Shown in pieces: positions 11,375-21,544 of a DNA stretch of 64,000 nt. Under the pieces are notes generated by a model. It searched no databases, was not told the DNA's origin, and saw only the letters and a list, made by a program, of their open reading frames with translations. Each line of letters opens with the position of its first letter. Positions within the stretch are counted from its first letter, which is position 1. The DNA is from Kappaphycus alvarezii (taxonomy: Eukaryota; Rhodophyta; Florideophyceae; Gigartinales; Solieriaceae). The stretch is taken from assembly GCA_002205965.3 (NCBI GenBank), contig NADL03000455.1, forward strand, positions 1-64,000, given 5' to 3'. A program made the position numbers and the translations under genes.

Positions 11375-14300
11375 TGCAGTACGTTAACCGCGTGACACAG
11401 TTGGCAGCGACCCTGAAATCCATGGATGTGACTATCGATGACAAAGAGATAGCCATGGCTGTGCTTAACGGATTGCCACCCCGGTTTGACAATCTCATCG
11501 TTGCCTTGGACGCGCTCGGCAATGAGGACAGGGTGTTTACTTTGGAATTTGTGAAGAGCCGGTTGTTGCAGGAAGAGGAGCTTGCTCAAATGAGGGAGTC
11601 AAAAGGGACAAAATCTAATGCTGCGCTCATCTCCAATGCCGGTCCGAATGACTACGGAGGTAATGCTAGACAGCTGCACTGTACGAACTGAGGTCATTCC
11701 GGTCACACCGCCGACAGATGCTGGGTCAAAGATTTGAACGGTAGGCGCCCGGAAGCTCCAAGGGGCTATCGTGCATCCGGTTTTCGTAGTAGCAGAGCAT
11801 CTAATATTCATCGAAACGAGAAAAATCGCCCGAGAAGAGAGCAGCAGGCGTTCGTAGGTGCAAATGTATTTGATTCGACTGATTCTCATCCTTCATCAGA
11901 TAGTGGGGACAGCGTTGATGATGAAATTGTTTGCTTCATGTCACGAATTAAACAGGCCGAGATTTCGGCTGGAACTTCCTCCTGGTACGCAGATTCCGCA
12001 TGTACTTCCCATATGACTTACGATAGGAGTGTTTTCACGAATTATACCGAATTTTCTGCAGCCTCAGTCGAAATGGGAACTAAAGCCCGGGCTAAGATTG
12101 CTGGGCGAGGTGACGTGGAGCTCACATTACTAGTGGATGGCTCTCGAAAGCGGTGCATTCTGCGAGATGTTGTCCACGTTCCTAGTTTCGAATACTCTCT
12201 CATCTCTGTAGGCAAAGCGGACATAGAAGGGATCAAAACTGTATTTGAGAACAAAGCTTTGCAGATGACTAAGAATGGGAGAGTTGTAGCAACTGGAAAA
12301 ATGCTGTGCAATAGCCTTCTTTATGCTATCGACATAGTCCAGAAGATACCCAATGATACCTTGTACTCTGCGAAAGTCACCACACTCTCGACATGGCACG
12401 AGAGAATGGCTCACGTAAGCAAGCAGGGCATTGCATCTATGGTAAGGAACAATTTTGTGGACGGCGTACAGATCAGTGGCTCGAATACATCCGAAATATG
12501 CACCTCATGCGTTCATGTAAAGGCTCATCGTTCTGCAGTGCCGAAGGAACGCACGACTGGTAGAGCTGAAGCGATGTTAGACCTTGTTCACAGTGACGTG
12601 TGTGGAACTATGGAGGTTTCTTCTGTTGGAGGGGCACGCTACTTTGTGACCTTCACGGACGATCACTCTTCCCGGGTTACCGTCTACATGATGCAGCGAA
12701 AGTCAGAGGTCTTTGATAAATACAAACTGTTCCAAGCTCGTAGCGAAGCCCATACTGGGCGTCGCATTGGCATTCTTCGTTCAGATCGAGGGCAGAATAT
12801 ATGTCCACTGCATTCAAGGACTACTTTGCCGAGCGCGGCACAAAACATGAGCTTAGTGCAGTGGAGTCACCTGAACAGAATGGTGTATCAGAGCGCCTGA
12901 ACCGAACACTGATGGATCTGGCTCGGTCCATGCTACATGCAAAGAGTTTGCCAAAACAGTTCTGAGCCGAAGCTCTGGCGACTGCTGTATACATCCGAAA
13001 CAGAGTTACAACTCGGGCACTTCCAAGCCACACGACCCCGCATCATATATGGTACGGTCGCAAGCCCAATTTGTCGCACCTTCGTACGTTCGGAAGCAAA
13101 TGTTGGTACACCGTCCCGGCAAGTCAATTGAGTAAGCTTGACAACCGAGCACGGGAAGCAATTATGCTTGGATATGCGGAACCCAGCAAAGCTTACAAAC
13201 TGTGGGATCCTGAATTACACAAGGTAGTTGTTTCGAGAGATGTCAGATTCAGTGAGAGCGAAACCTGCCAGTCTGAAATAAATGAGAAAGAATCAGATGA
13301 GTATCTCGCAATTAGCTCCGATGAGAATCTTGTAAGTCTCGGCGTTGAACATGATGCTCATGTTCGGCTTCCTACACCGGACACAGCCGAAAGAACTGCG
13401 GCTTCGAGACAAGATATTCAGGGACAAGGGAATGACCAGGCTAATGTTAGAAGCGACCCAACGGTCGCCGAAAACGTAGGTACAGATAACGAAATCCCTG
13501 AGCCCCCTGAGGTGTCTGTAGCTCCTCGGAGATCTGAAAGGATTCGAAGAGTTCCGAATGCTTGGTGGAGATCAAACATATTCTTCACACATAATGACAC
13601 GGCTCTCGTTACAAATGTTGTCAACATCTCGTACCGACACGCGACGACAGGACCGGACGCAGACTTTTGGAAGTCCGCCATCGAGTCCGAGCGAGACTCG
13701 ATCCTTTGGAACAAGAAATGGTAGTTAGTCCCACGTTTGGAGGCCTCAAACATTCTGACTCCAAAATGGGTGTTTGCAATAAAAGATGCCCAGGACTCCA
13801 ACGGAGGCTTTACCCGAAAATCGAAAGCGCGTCTTGTCGCTCGTGGTTTCCAACAGGTGAAAGGGGTAGATTATAATGAGACGTACGCCCCTGTCGTGAA
13901 GCTCACGTCAATTCGGGTGCTTTTGGCACTTGTCGCACATCAGGACCTGGAGCTGCATCAAATGGACGTTAAGACGGCATTTCTGAACGGTGATGTGGAG
14001 GAGGACGTGTACATGGAACAGCCTGATGGATTTAAGGACGCCTCGAAACCAAATCATGTCTGCAAATTTCTGAAGGCGTTGTATGGTTTGAAACAGGCAC
14101 ATAGACGGTGGCACCAGAAAATTGATGATTTTCATGTTGATGGGCTCAAGTTCAAAAGTAGCACTAATGATCCCTGTGTTTATGGTAAAATTTGACCCGA
14201 CCCCCGACTCAATCATGATTCTCCTGTAGAAAACGTTAACCACTGAGGCACATGCGCTGGCTCTCTTGTGCCACTGAGCGGACAACAACATATATAGATC

Positions 14301-15512
14301 AACACCCCCCCTCGCTCAGAGGCACTACCACAAGGTGTTTGTCGAGGGGTTAAGGGCTTACACAGAGCATTACAGGAACGCTCATAACAAATATCCAACT
14401 CAGTGCACCCAGCGGGGTTCGAACCCTCGACCACAGCGGCAACGTCAACTGGGCCCATAACCTATAGAAAACGTTAACCACTGAGCCACATGCGCTGGCT
14501 CTCTTGTGCCACTGAGCGGACAACAACATATATAGATCAACATATCCTTCTGTATGTTGATGACTTGCTGCTTGCAGAAAACAACATGGAGGCGATTGCA
14601 TGGATGAAGGAGGATCTGAACCGCCGTTTTGAAATGAAAGATTTGGGCGAAGCGAGAATGGTTGTTGGGCTCGAAATTTCTCGCCGGAGATCCAAACGAT
14701 CCTTGTGTTTATCCCAGCCACGGTTTGTAATCAGCGTTTTAGAGCGATTTGAAATGCAGAATTGTAGACCTGTTCCAACTCCTATGAATCTAAACACTGA
14801 CGAGTTGAACGTGGATCGGTCGGTTGATACGGGTAGTGATGCTCGGACAGATGCTCCATACAGGAGCGCCATTGGAGCTCTCATGTATTTGTCTGTTGGA
14901 ACACGACCTGATATTTCTTATGCGGTTGGTAAACTTGCACGTTTCTGCGAAGAACCAAGAGAGAAGCATTGGTTAGCAGTAAAAAGAGTGTTAAAGTATT
15001 TCGCTGGACCCAAGATTTAGGTCTTTTGTTCCGAGGGAATGCTGATCTGGGCTTGTCTGCATACTGTGGCTCGGATTTGGCCGGAGATTTGTCCGATCGC
15101 AAATCGACGAGTGGTTTCGTGTTTCGCGTGGCTGGAAGTGGGGTAAGTTGGTGCTCGCGAAAGCAAACGGTTGTCGCAGCTTCGTCATGTGAGGCCGAAT
15201 ACATTTCGTTAACTGCAGCAAGTAAAGAAGCAATATGGCTGAGACGTGTCGTTCGGGACATCCTTGAAACCTGGACATCGCTGGGCATGAAAGCACTTGG
15301 AATTGATCATGCTACTACAATATACAGCGATAACCAGGGGGCTATGGGGCTCGCTCGAAACGAGAGCACCAACAGACGCAACAAGCACATTGATATTGCA
15401 TACCACTTTGTAAGAGATGCAGTTGTGCATAAAGAGGTGGACTTGGTGTACGTGCCAACAACTGAAAATGTTGCTGACGCTTTGACAGAACCAATAGGGC
15501 AAGTTCAGATGA
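11375..15512 (+). mobile_element. E-1: truncated Ty1/copia element related to A
   Basis: Only internal sequence remains. It holds the gag C-terminal part (MQYVNRVTQLAATLKSMDV), a zinc-knuckle region near 11690-11730, the protease core YADSACTSHMTYD, pre-integrase STWHERMAHVS, integrase (VHSDVCGTMEVSSVGGARY), RT (AFLNGDVEEDVYMEQP, YVDDLLLAENN) and RNase H (SDRKSTSGFVFR, CEAEYISL). The relation to A is clear in gag and RT, but the sequence differs enough to be its own family. The 5' end is cut by A-1 and the 3' end by an A2 LTR piece. TRIM-1 sits inside its RT. It is broken in several places and is among the older elements here. Confidence 0.87.
14225..14542 (-). mobile_element. TRIM-1: miniature LTR element with tRNA-like boxes
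   Basis: This is a 318-bp non-coding element. On the minus strand it has a 5' LTR at 14463-14542 (80 bp), the primer site GGTTATGGGCCCAG (14462-14449), a short interior, a polypurine tract (GAGGGGGG) and a 3' LTR at 14225-14304 (80 bp). The two LTRs differ at 2 positions by eye. The flanks TCTCC (14220-14224) and TATCC (14543-14547) look like a 5-bp target duplication with one change, inside the E-1 RT. An A box (TGGCTCAGTGG) lies in each LTR and a B box (GGTTCGAACCC) in the interior, 63 bp apart. It must be mobilised by another element's proteins. Confidence 0.85.
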
Positions 15513-16266
15513 CCACTAACAGAATCCCACAAACTGAGCTATTTGAGCGGATTTCATGATCTTGGCCCGGTGATAACAGTCATTAGGGGCAATTTTGGAA
15601 CTGCTTCCAAAGTTGACAAATTTGTGTAAATAGGTTGGCCCAATACACTCATCAATACAGTACCTTATTTTGCAGACTTATCGGAACCGAATTCCCTTGT
15701 GCCAAAATAACGGACTCAATCTGTCATACGTATAATAGAATCACATAACTGATTTTGGATGCAGTCGGTCCAATCTTCATCATAATTGCGAACCTCATAC
15801 ATATGATGAAATCACATAACTGATTTTTGGATGCAGTTGTACAAACCAATATCATAACTAGAAACCTCATACATATGATGAAATCACATAACTGATTTTT
15901 GGATGCAGTTGTACAAACCAATATCATAACTAGAAACCACATACGTATGATGGAAGCACGTAACTGATTTTTGGATGCAGCCGGATTAAACCCTTAATCA
16001 TAACTAGAATCCTCATACATAATATAAAATCAAATACCTCTTTCTAGGAGTCCCGACAGTGCTGCCATAATCGATTCCTACTGTACAAACTCAAGTACAG
16101 TAAGAAGTACAGTACTTGGTATATTACGATGTACAGTGCGATGAACAGTTCCTCATTTGGCACTAGTACAGTACGTATACAACACTGCACAAAAGGTTTC
16201 TACTCTTAGCTGTACCACGTGTACATCACACACACAACTGCCACCACGTCCACGAGTACATAGCTT
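15513..16266 (-). repeat. A2 LTR fragment
   Basis: This is antisense A2 LTR sequence, including about 72-bp tandem units (15720-16000) and the GTACAGTA block. It joins E-1 at 15512 and is cut by a C LTR end at 16267. Both LTR termini are missing. Confidence 0.8.
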
Positions 16267-16635
16267 TGTTGAAAAGGGTAGGTGGAGGAAGGGATGTAGT
16301 GCCGAGTCTACCTTTTCTCATCTTGAACATTCAGGTGCTTATATGCACCAACACACTACACTATTACCCTAGGTTACGTTTCTACCATCGTACATGACAG
16401 TCCAGCTCACCTATTCTGATGACATCACACGTAATCATCAATTCACTGTGATCACCACATCATAGTTACGTGCATGTTTGTAACATTCTACATCACTGTA
16501 ATCCATCCATGTCATCACAATTCACATCACCCGTAACCTGTAATCATCCATGTCATCACATTTCACATCACCCGTAACCTGTAATCATCCATGTCATCAC
16601 AATTCACATCACCCGTAACCTGTAATCACACAACC
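16267..16635 (-). repeat. Family C LTR fragment, first part
   Basis: This is antisense C LTR starting at its 3' terminus (the complement of TTTTCAACA). It includes about three tandem 41-bp units holding CATCCATGTCATCAC (16500-16625). It matches 38940-39300. The solo LTR F interrupts it at 16636. Confidence 0.82.
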
Positions 16636-17878
16636 TGATGAAAGGAACAGGGGATGATGAGGGATGAGGAGAGAGAATGAAAAGGGAAGTAGGGAAAAGT
16701 GTAGATGGATAAAAGAAACAGAAAGGAGATGGAACGGCAAGGGTGAGGTTGGTGTTGAAATCAAAGGCAAGTCCGTACCTCTTCTTTACTTGGGTGAGCT
16801 ATTAGACTACAACTATATACTGTTTGCCGGTACTCACTTCGGCTTCGTGACAGTAAAATGAAAGTAGCAAAATCTACATTTGCAGTACTATCTTTGTTGA
16901 TCCTATAGCCTACCCAAGCCGAGATGCCTCAGAATCCCTGATTTGCATGCACGGGAAATTCATAATTACCGATATTCAAAACGTAAGTAACATTGCGTGC
17001 ATGCTAGCCATGCATGTTCTGTTACGTAAACGTACACTAAAACAGTCAACCCGTGAATTATGCCTTACGTGACCCGCCAACGCAACTGTAATCTCTCGGC
17101 CTGTAACAGAACCCAAAGACGGGAACTTAAGGCGGGAACTTAAATATCATAAAAGTAGAAAACAATTTTTGGCGGGCTTGTCTCACGTTGTTATGTAATA
17201 GTACGTAAATCTCATGCAGGCCGTTCAACGTGAATTAAACCTTACGTGCTATACGTGCAATACTGTAAAAGCAACGTGGCTGCATCAACATACTTTGGCT
17301 GCATACTTGTGCAAGAGTGATTTGTATGCAGCCAGTATAATGAGTATAGTGTAAACTGTATGCAGCCAGTCCAGGCAACTATAGGATAAATATAGAAACC
17401 ACTGTTTACTTGTACACGTACGACACCTATAATACTGTACACGTACGACAGAGAGGAGACAATACACGTATGCCACATAGGAGACAATACACGTATGACA
17501 CATTGCGTACAGTACTTTGAGCCTTAAATAGAGACAAACCATCAACCAACCATAACATATCAAGTGTCAGAATGCTCCACAATGATCAGCTCAGGCATCG
17601 CCACTTGGAGCGATGTGAGTGGTATGGAGGCGTATCTAGCAGCCAATCAGAGGGCAGAATACCAAGTGGTTTGAAAAATGGCAAAATGCGCCGTGATTTT
17701 GAGTTGCCCGAAAATGGGCTTTCGTCCCAGGCAACTTTCGATTTGGCCCATTTTACACGTGTCATAGGTGTACACACAGAAGAAGGGTGCAACTCGCTTT
17801 TTCATGCTACAAGTGTACACGTGTGCAGGTGGCAACTAAAAACCATGGGATCGCATGCATTCTATCCCTTTTTCAACA
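16636..17878 (-). mobile_element. Solo LTR of an otherwise unseen family F
   Basis: This 1243-bp non-coding insert splits a C LTR and is flanked by the 5-bp direct repeat CAACC (16631-16635 and 17879-17883). On the minus strand it starts TGTTGAAAAAGGG and ends CCTTTCATCA, with the TG...CA ends typical of LTRs. It contains TACTGTAC and TACACGTGT-like words seen in the other LTR families, and a stretch resembling the A/A2 LTR words GGCTTTCGTCCC...GCAACTTT. No internal domain of this family is present. A hAT-like DNA element with an 8-bp duplication (ACACAACC) is the alternative reading. Confidence 0.65.
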
Positions 17879-17912
17879 CAACCGGTGACAGCAAACTTGT
17901 ACAGTACATATA
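17879..17912 (-). repeat. Family C LTR fragment, second part
   Basis: This short continuation of the C LTR after F (GGTGACAGCAAACTTG word) matches 39305-39335. It ends where the B-2 LTR terminus begins. Confidence 0.7.
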
Positions 17913-18347
17913 TGATGGACAAGGAGAAGGGAGAGAGCGCGAGCGGACGAGAGAGAGAGCGAGAGGAGGGAGAGAGAGCGAGTGGAGAGAGAGAGAGAGC
18001 AAGAGGAGAGAGAGAGAGAAAGTGAGCGACCAAGGAGAAGAGTTGAGAGAAGGGAAAGTGGTGAGAGACTTTACTTCGACCAAGAGTGGGCTGAGACCAT
18101 GGCTTATATAGACTTCAGGGCGAGTCGCTTGATGCTTCGGCACGACCTGTGGAAGTTTCCAGAAGCCATGTAGACGACGGTGAAAGAATAACCCTAAACC
18201 TATCTGAGCTGATCTAAAAAAGATCAGCTCAAGCTCACAGCACAGTACAGTGCATAAACGTAACGGTCAAGATCTAGGTTGAACAGTAAAGTACAGTACA
18301 GTAGCTGTCCTCGCATACGTTGTCAGTAAGCTGTAATTGTACCAACA
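17913..18347 (-). repeat. B-2 3' LTR
   Basis: This is a 435-bp LTR running (minus strand) from TGTTGGTAC at 18347 to CCATCA at 17913. It has the TATATAAG box near 18105 and a GA/CT-rich microsatellite-like block at 17925-18030. Confidence 0.88.
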
Positions 18348-21066
18348 CGCCCCCTCAAACTAGAATTGACCATGATAACGCCCCCTCGACCTAAAACAAT
18401 CAAACATTACTTTGATGTGAACAAACAATGCCCAAATCATTCCGAAATCTTTCAAATTTCACTCAAAGCAAAGGTTTTGTCAGAATGTCAGAGATTTGGT
18501 CTTCGGTTCGGCAATGTGACAAATGGACCTGATTTGCTGCCACGGCTTCACGAACAAAGTGGTATCGAATATCAATATGTTTGTTGCGCTCGTTAATGGA
18601 CTGGTTTTTGGCAGAGCTGATAGATCCTGAGTTATCAACCAAGATTGAAATCGGAGTTGGATGATTTGATCCCAGTATTTCAGACAAGACGTTAGACAAC
18701 CATATTGCCTCCTTGGACGCAGTGCAAATGGAAATGTACTCTGCTTCACATGAAGACAGCGCAACACATCCTTGCTTCTTCGAGCGCCACGAAATAGGAC
18801 CTCCGGAGATCATGAAAACATAGCTTTCCGTCGACTTGCGAGTTGTGCGACAGCCGGCCCAATCAGAATCGCTGTAGCCGATTATAGTTGGAGCAGAAGA
18901 GGGACTGTAACAGATTCCGAGGTCGCTACTTCCCTTGAGATAACGATAAACTCGCTTTACGGCTTTCCAATGGCTTTTCAGAGGCTTCTCGCAGTGTTGT
19001 GAAAGTTTACCGACAGCGAAACCAATGTCCGGGCGAGTACATACCATTAAATACATGAGACTTCCGATTGCGGAGCGATACGGTATCGATGGGGAAAGAT
19101 CAGCTTCTGAGTTGTTGTCCGAGACCCGTTTGAAAGAACCATAGGGGTATCAACAGGCTTCGCAGTGGCCATGTTGAATCTTTCAAGTATTTTCTCAGTG
19201 TAAGATTTCTGAGAGAGATGTAACGTCCTTGTTGATCGGTTGCGAGTAACTTGGATTCCAAGAAACTCTTTGACAGGCCCCAGATCCTTCATCTTGAATC
19301 GACTCTTCAACTCAGTCTTGATGTTTTCCAGAGTTACTCGATCGTTTCCAGCAATAAGAAGGTCATCCACGTACAGAATAATTATGGAGATCGAAGAGCC
19401 CTGTCGAGAGACATAAAGGCAGGGCTCATGAGGATTACTCATATAGTGAAGCTCTGCAGTTAATAGCTCATGAATCTTGGCATACCACTGACGTGGAGCC
19501 TGTTTAAGCCCATACAGGGCCTTTTGAAGGCGGCATACGAGATTCGGCCTGGCTGGGTCGTGAAATCCGGATGGAACTTCCATGAATATTTCCTCTTCCA
19601 ACTCCCCATTAAGAAACGCGGCCACAACATCCATCTGGTCGCATTAAAGGTCAAAGAAGTTGGTGATGCAGAGAAACAATCGTAGGGCAGAGAGAGAAAC
19701 TACAGGAGCATAGGTTTCATTATACTCGAGACCTGGAACTTGTCGAAATCCTTTGGCGACTATGCGGACTTTGGGACCAATGTCTGGTTTCACACGGAAG
19801 ACGTACCGGCAAGGGATGACGTGCATCCCTGGCTTTCGCGGGACAAGCTCGAACGTTCCATTTTCTCGTATGGAGTCTTCTTCCTTTTTGATTCCAGGCA
19901 TCCAAAAGTCGACGTTCTCTGAAGAAGTAGCCTCCTCGTATGATGCTGGAATTCCAATAGAGACAAGAGCGGTTTCCGCAATGAGCGATACATCTTCAGA
20001 CGACCCGGAGAGCCACCATCTGCCAGGCTTCTTCGCAATCCGGGATGAACGACGAGGAGCAATACTAGGAGTATACGGGCTGGATTGGACTGGGTTCGCA
20101 TCTTCATTAACGGCAAGTGATCCCTCATCTTGTTCCTACCAGAAGGAGATGCGATGCTACCAGAAGGAGAGTCAATCAGCAGATCCTTAGAAGTGCGATT
20201 GCTGCCGATGGGATTCGTGTTCCCTTCCATTTGGTCGTCGAGAAAGCTTGAACAGTGTTGATCTTGCGGGGAATTCGAAGATTCGTCAAATGTGACGTCC
20301 CTGGAAACAACCATTTTCTCAGCCGCAATGTTCCACAGCTTGTATCCCTTACTTTGGGTTGAGTACCCCATCATTAGTGCCTCATAAGACCTAGGATCCA
20401 ACTTCTTGAGATCCTTCTTAGGGATAACGTCCCAACATTGCGCACCGAACACTCGCAGATGGGAGATATCTGGTGGTGTTCCATTCCAAAGCTCATAAGG
20501 AGTAGTATTGTCGGGCAGGGAACTGGATGTAACCCGATTTAGTACATACACGGCGGTAGAAAGCGCTTCAGCCCAGAAGTGCTTTGGAAGGGACTTGTGA
20601 TGCAGCATTGATCGGACCAGATTGAGAAGGGTTCGGTTCATTCTTTCAGCTGATCCATTTTGCTGAGGAGTATGAGCCACTGTAAGCTGATGTTGAATAC
20701 CTTTTGCCTCCAGGAAGTTCTTGAATGCTGTAGATAGATATTCGCCTCCGTTGTCCGACCGTAAAGCCTTTACCAGAAGCTGATCGTTCTCGAACGGGAT
20801 TTTGGTGTCATGAAACTCGAGGAGGTGAAGAGCTTCTAGAGACTGGCTGGTGTGTTTTTCTGCGAAGGCCTTGTACTTCTTGAAGCACTCTAAAACCTTA
20901 GATTTGTGAGTGATAGGATAGGCGACTGTCCATTTGGAATAGTTATCAATGAAAGACACTAAGTACCGCGCTCCACCGAGAGATGGAATCTCCACAGGCC
21001 CTAAAACATCTGAGTGAACCAGTTGGAGGGGTTTCGTAGACCGCCCTTTTCTTGACTTTGGGATTG
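18348..21066 (-). pseudogene. B-2 integrase, RT and RNase H remnant
   Basis: Minus-strand translations show integrase (LVHSDVLGPVEIPSLGGARYL, LRSDNGGEYLSTAF, PQQNGSAERMNRT), the RT words [35 protein letters not shown] and [13 protein letters not shown], and RNase H (SDSDWAGCRTTRKSTESY, CEAEYIS, NERNKHIDIRYHFVRE). The fragment is divided among several frames and is broken. Confidence 0.87.
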
Positions 21067-21076
21067 GCCCATTCAA

Positions 21077-21475
21077 GTGGTTTCTCTCATCTCCCCTTCT
21101 CCGGCTTCGACGTCTCCAGCTCCAGCTGCTCCCATCCAATCTCCACTCTCTCCTGCTGCCCCTTCTGTTGCATTTGTTCCTTCATCTCCAAGGGTTCCGA
21201 CTCCTCTTTCAGTCGAACCTCTCTCTCCGGCTCCATTCGTTCCCCTACCTCCAACTCCTGTTCCTCCTATCTCCAAGCCCAAGTCTTCCCTCCTGGTTTG
21301 TGACCTTTGCCAACTCAAAGTCTCGGGTCCAAAGCAGCTCGAGCAGCACAGAGGTGGAAAGAAGTGTCGAAACAGAGTCGAGAGGAGATCAGCCATCACT
21401 CCGTGTGTTTGCTGCAACCGTCTCTTCCAGACGAGACACGATCGCAACAGGCACATAGATGGTAGAAATAAGTAA
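21077..21475 (+). CDS. B-3 upstream ORF (ORF0) with two zinc fingers
   Basis: This frame of 132 codons lies directly before gag. Residues 1-65 are proline- and serine-rich with no fold I recognise. At about residue 74 a first finger has the pattern CX2CX12HX5C (CDLC...QLEQHRGGKKC). At about residue 110 a second has CVCC, 12 residues, then H (CVCCNRLFQTRHDRNRH). The layout (disordered N-terminus, two fingers, stop shortly before gag) is the same as in families A and A2 although the sequence differs. The fingers point to RNA or DNA binding, which is inference. The element as a whole is broken, and the true start probably lies further upstream, across a possible leader intron. Confidence 0.65.
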   Translation: MVSLISPSPASTSPAPAAPIQSPLSPAAPSVAFVPSSPRVPTPLSVEPLSPAPFVPLPPTPVPPISKPKSSLLVCDLCQLKVSGPKQLEQHRGGKKCRNRVERRSAITPCVCCNRLFQTRHDRNRHIDGRNK

Positions 21476-21544
21476 ATCTGCTCTCGACCCCTGTGCTCCC
21501 TCTATCTATAAGCACAGTTTTCTCTCACTCCACTGTTTTACTCC

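Larger units (their letters stand above)
17913..21066 (-). mobile_element. B-2: 3' half of a family B element
   Basis: On the minus strand this holds integrase, RT, RNase H and a full 3' LTR. The element is cut in early integrase at 21066, where sequence flips head to head into the leader of B-3. It has a few breaks. It is closely similar to B-3 in the shared part, so the two copies are of similar age. Confidence 0.88.

Noticed and set aside
16664-16861. Lysine-rich small ORF in the F insert
   Set aside because: Low complexity, no homologue seen, and inside a non-coding LTR-like insert.
16636-17878. hAT-type DNA transposon with 8-bp duplication ACACAACC
   Set aside because: The extra matching bases can be explained by the ACA at the LTR end. 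The TG...CA ends, a 5-bp CAACC duplication and LTR-like words fit a solo LTR better. Kept as the alternative.
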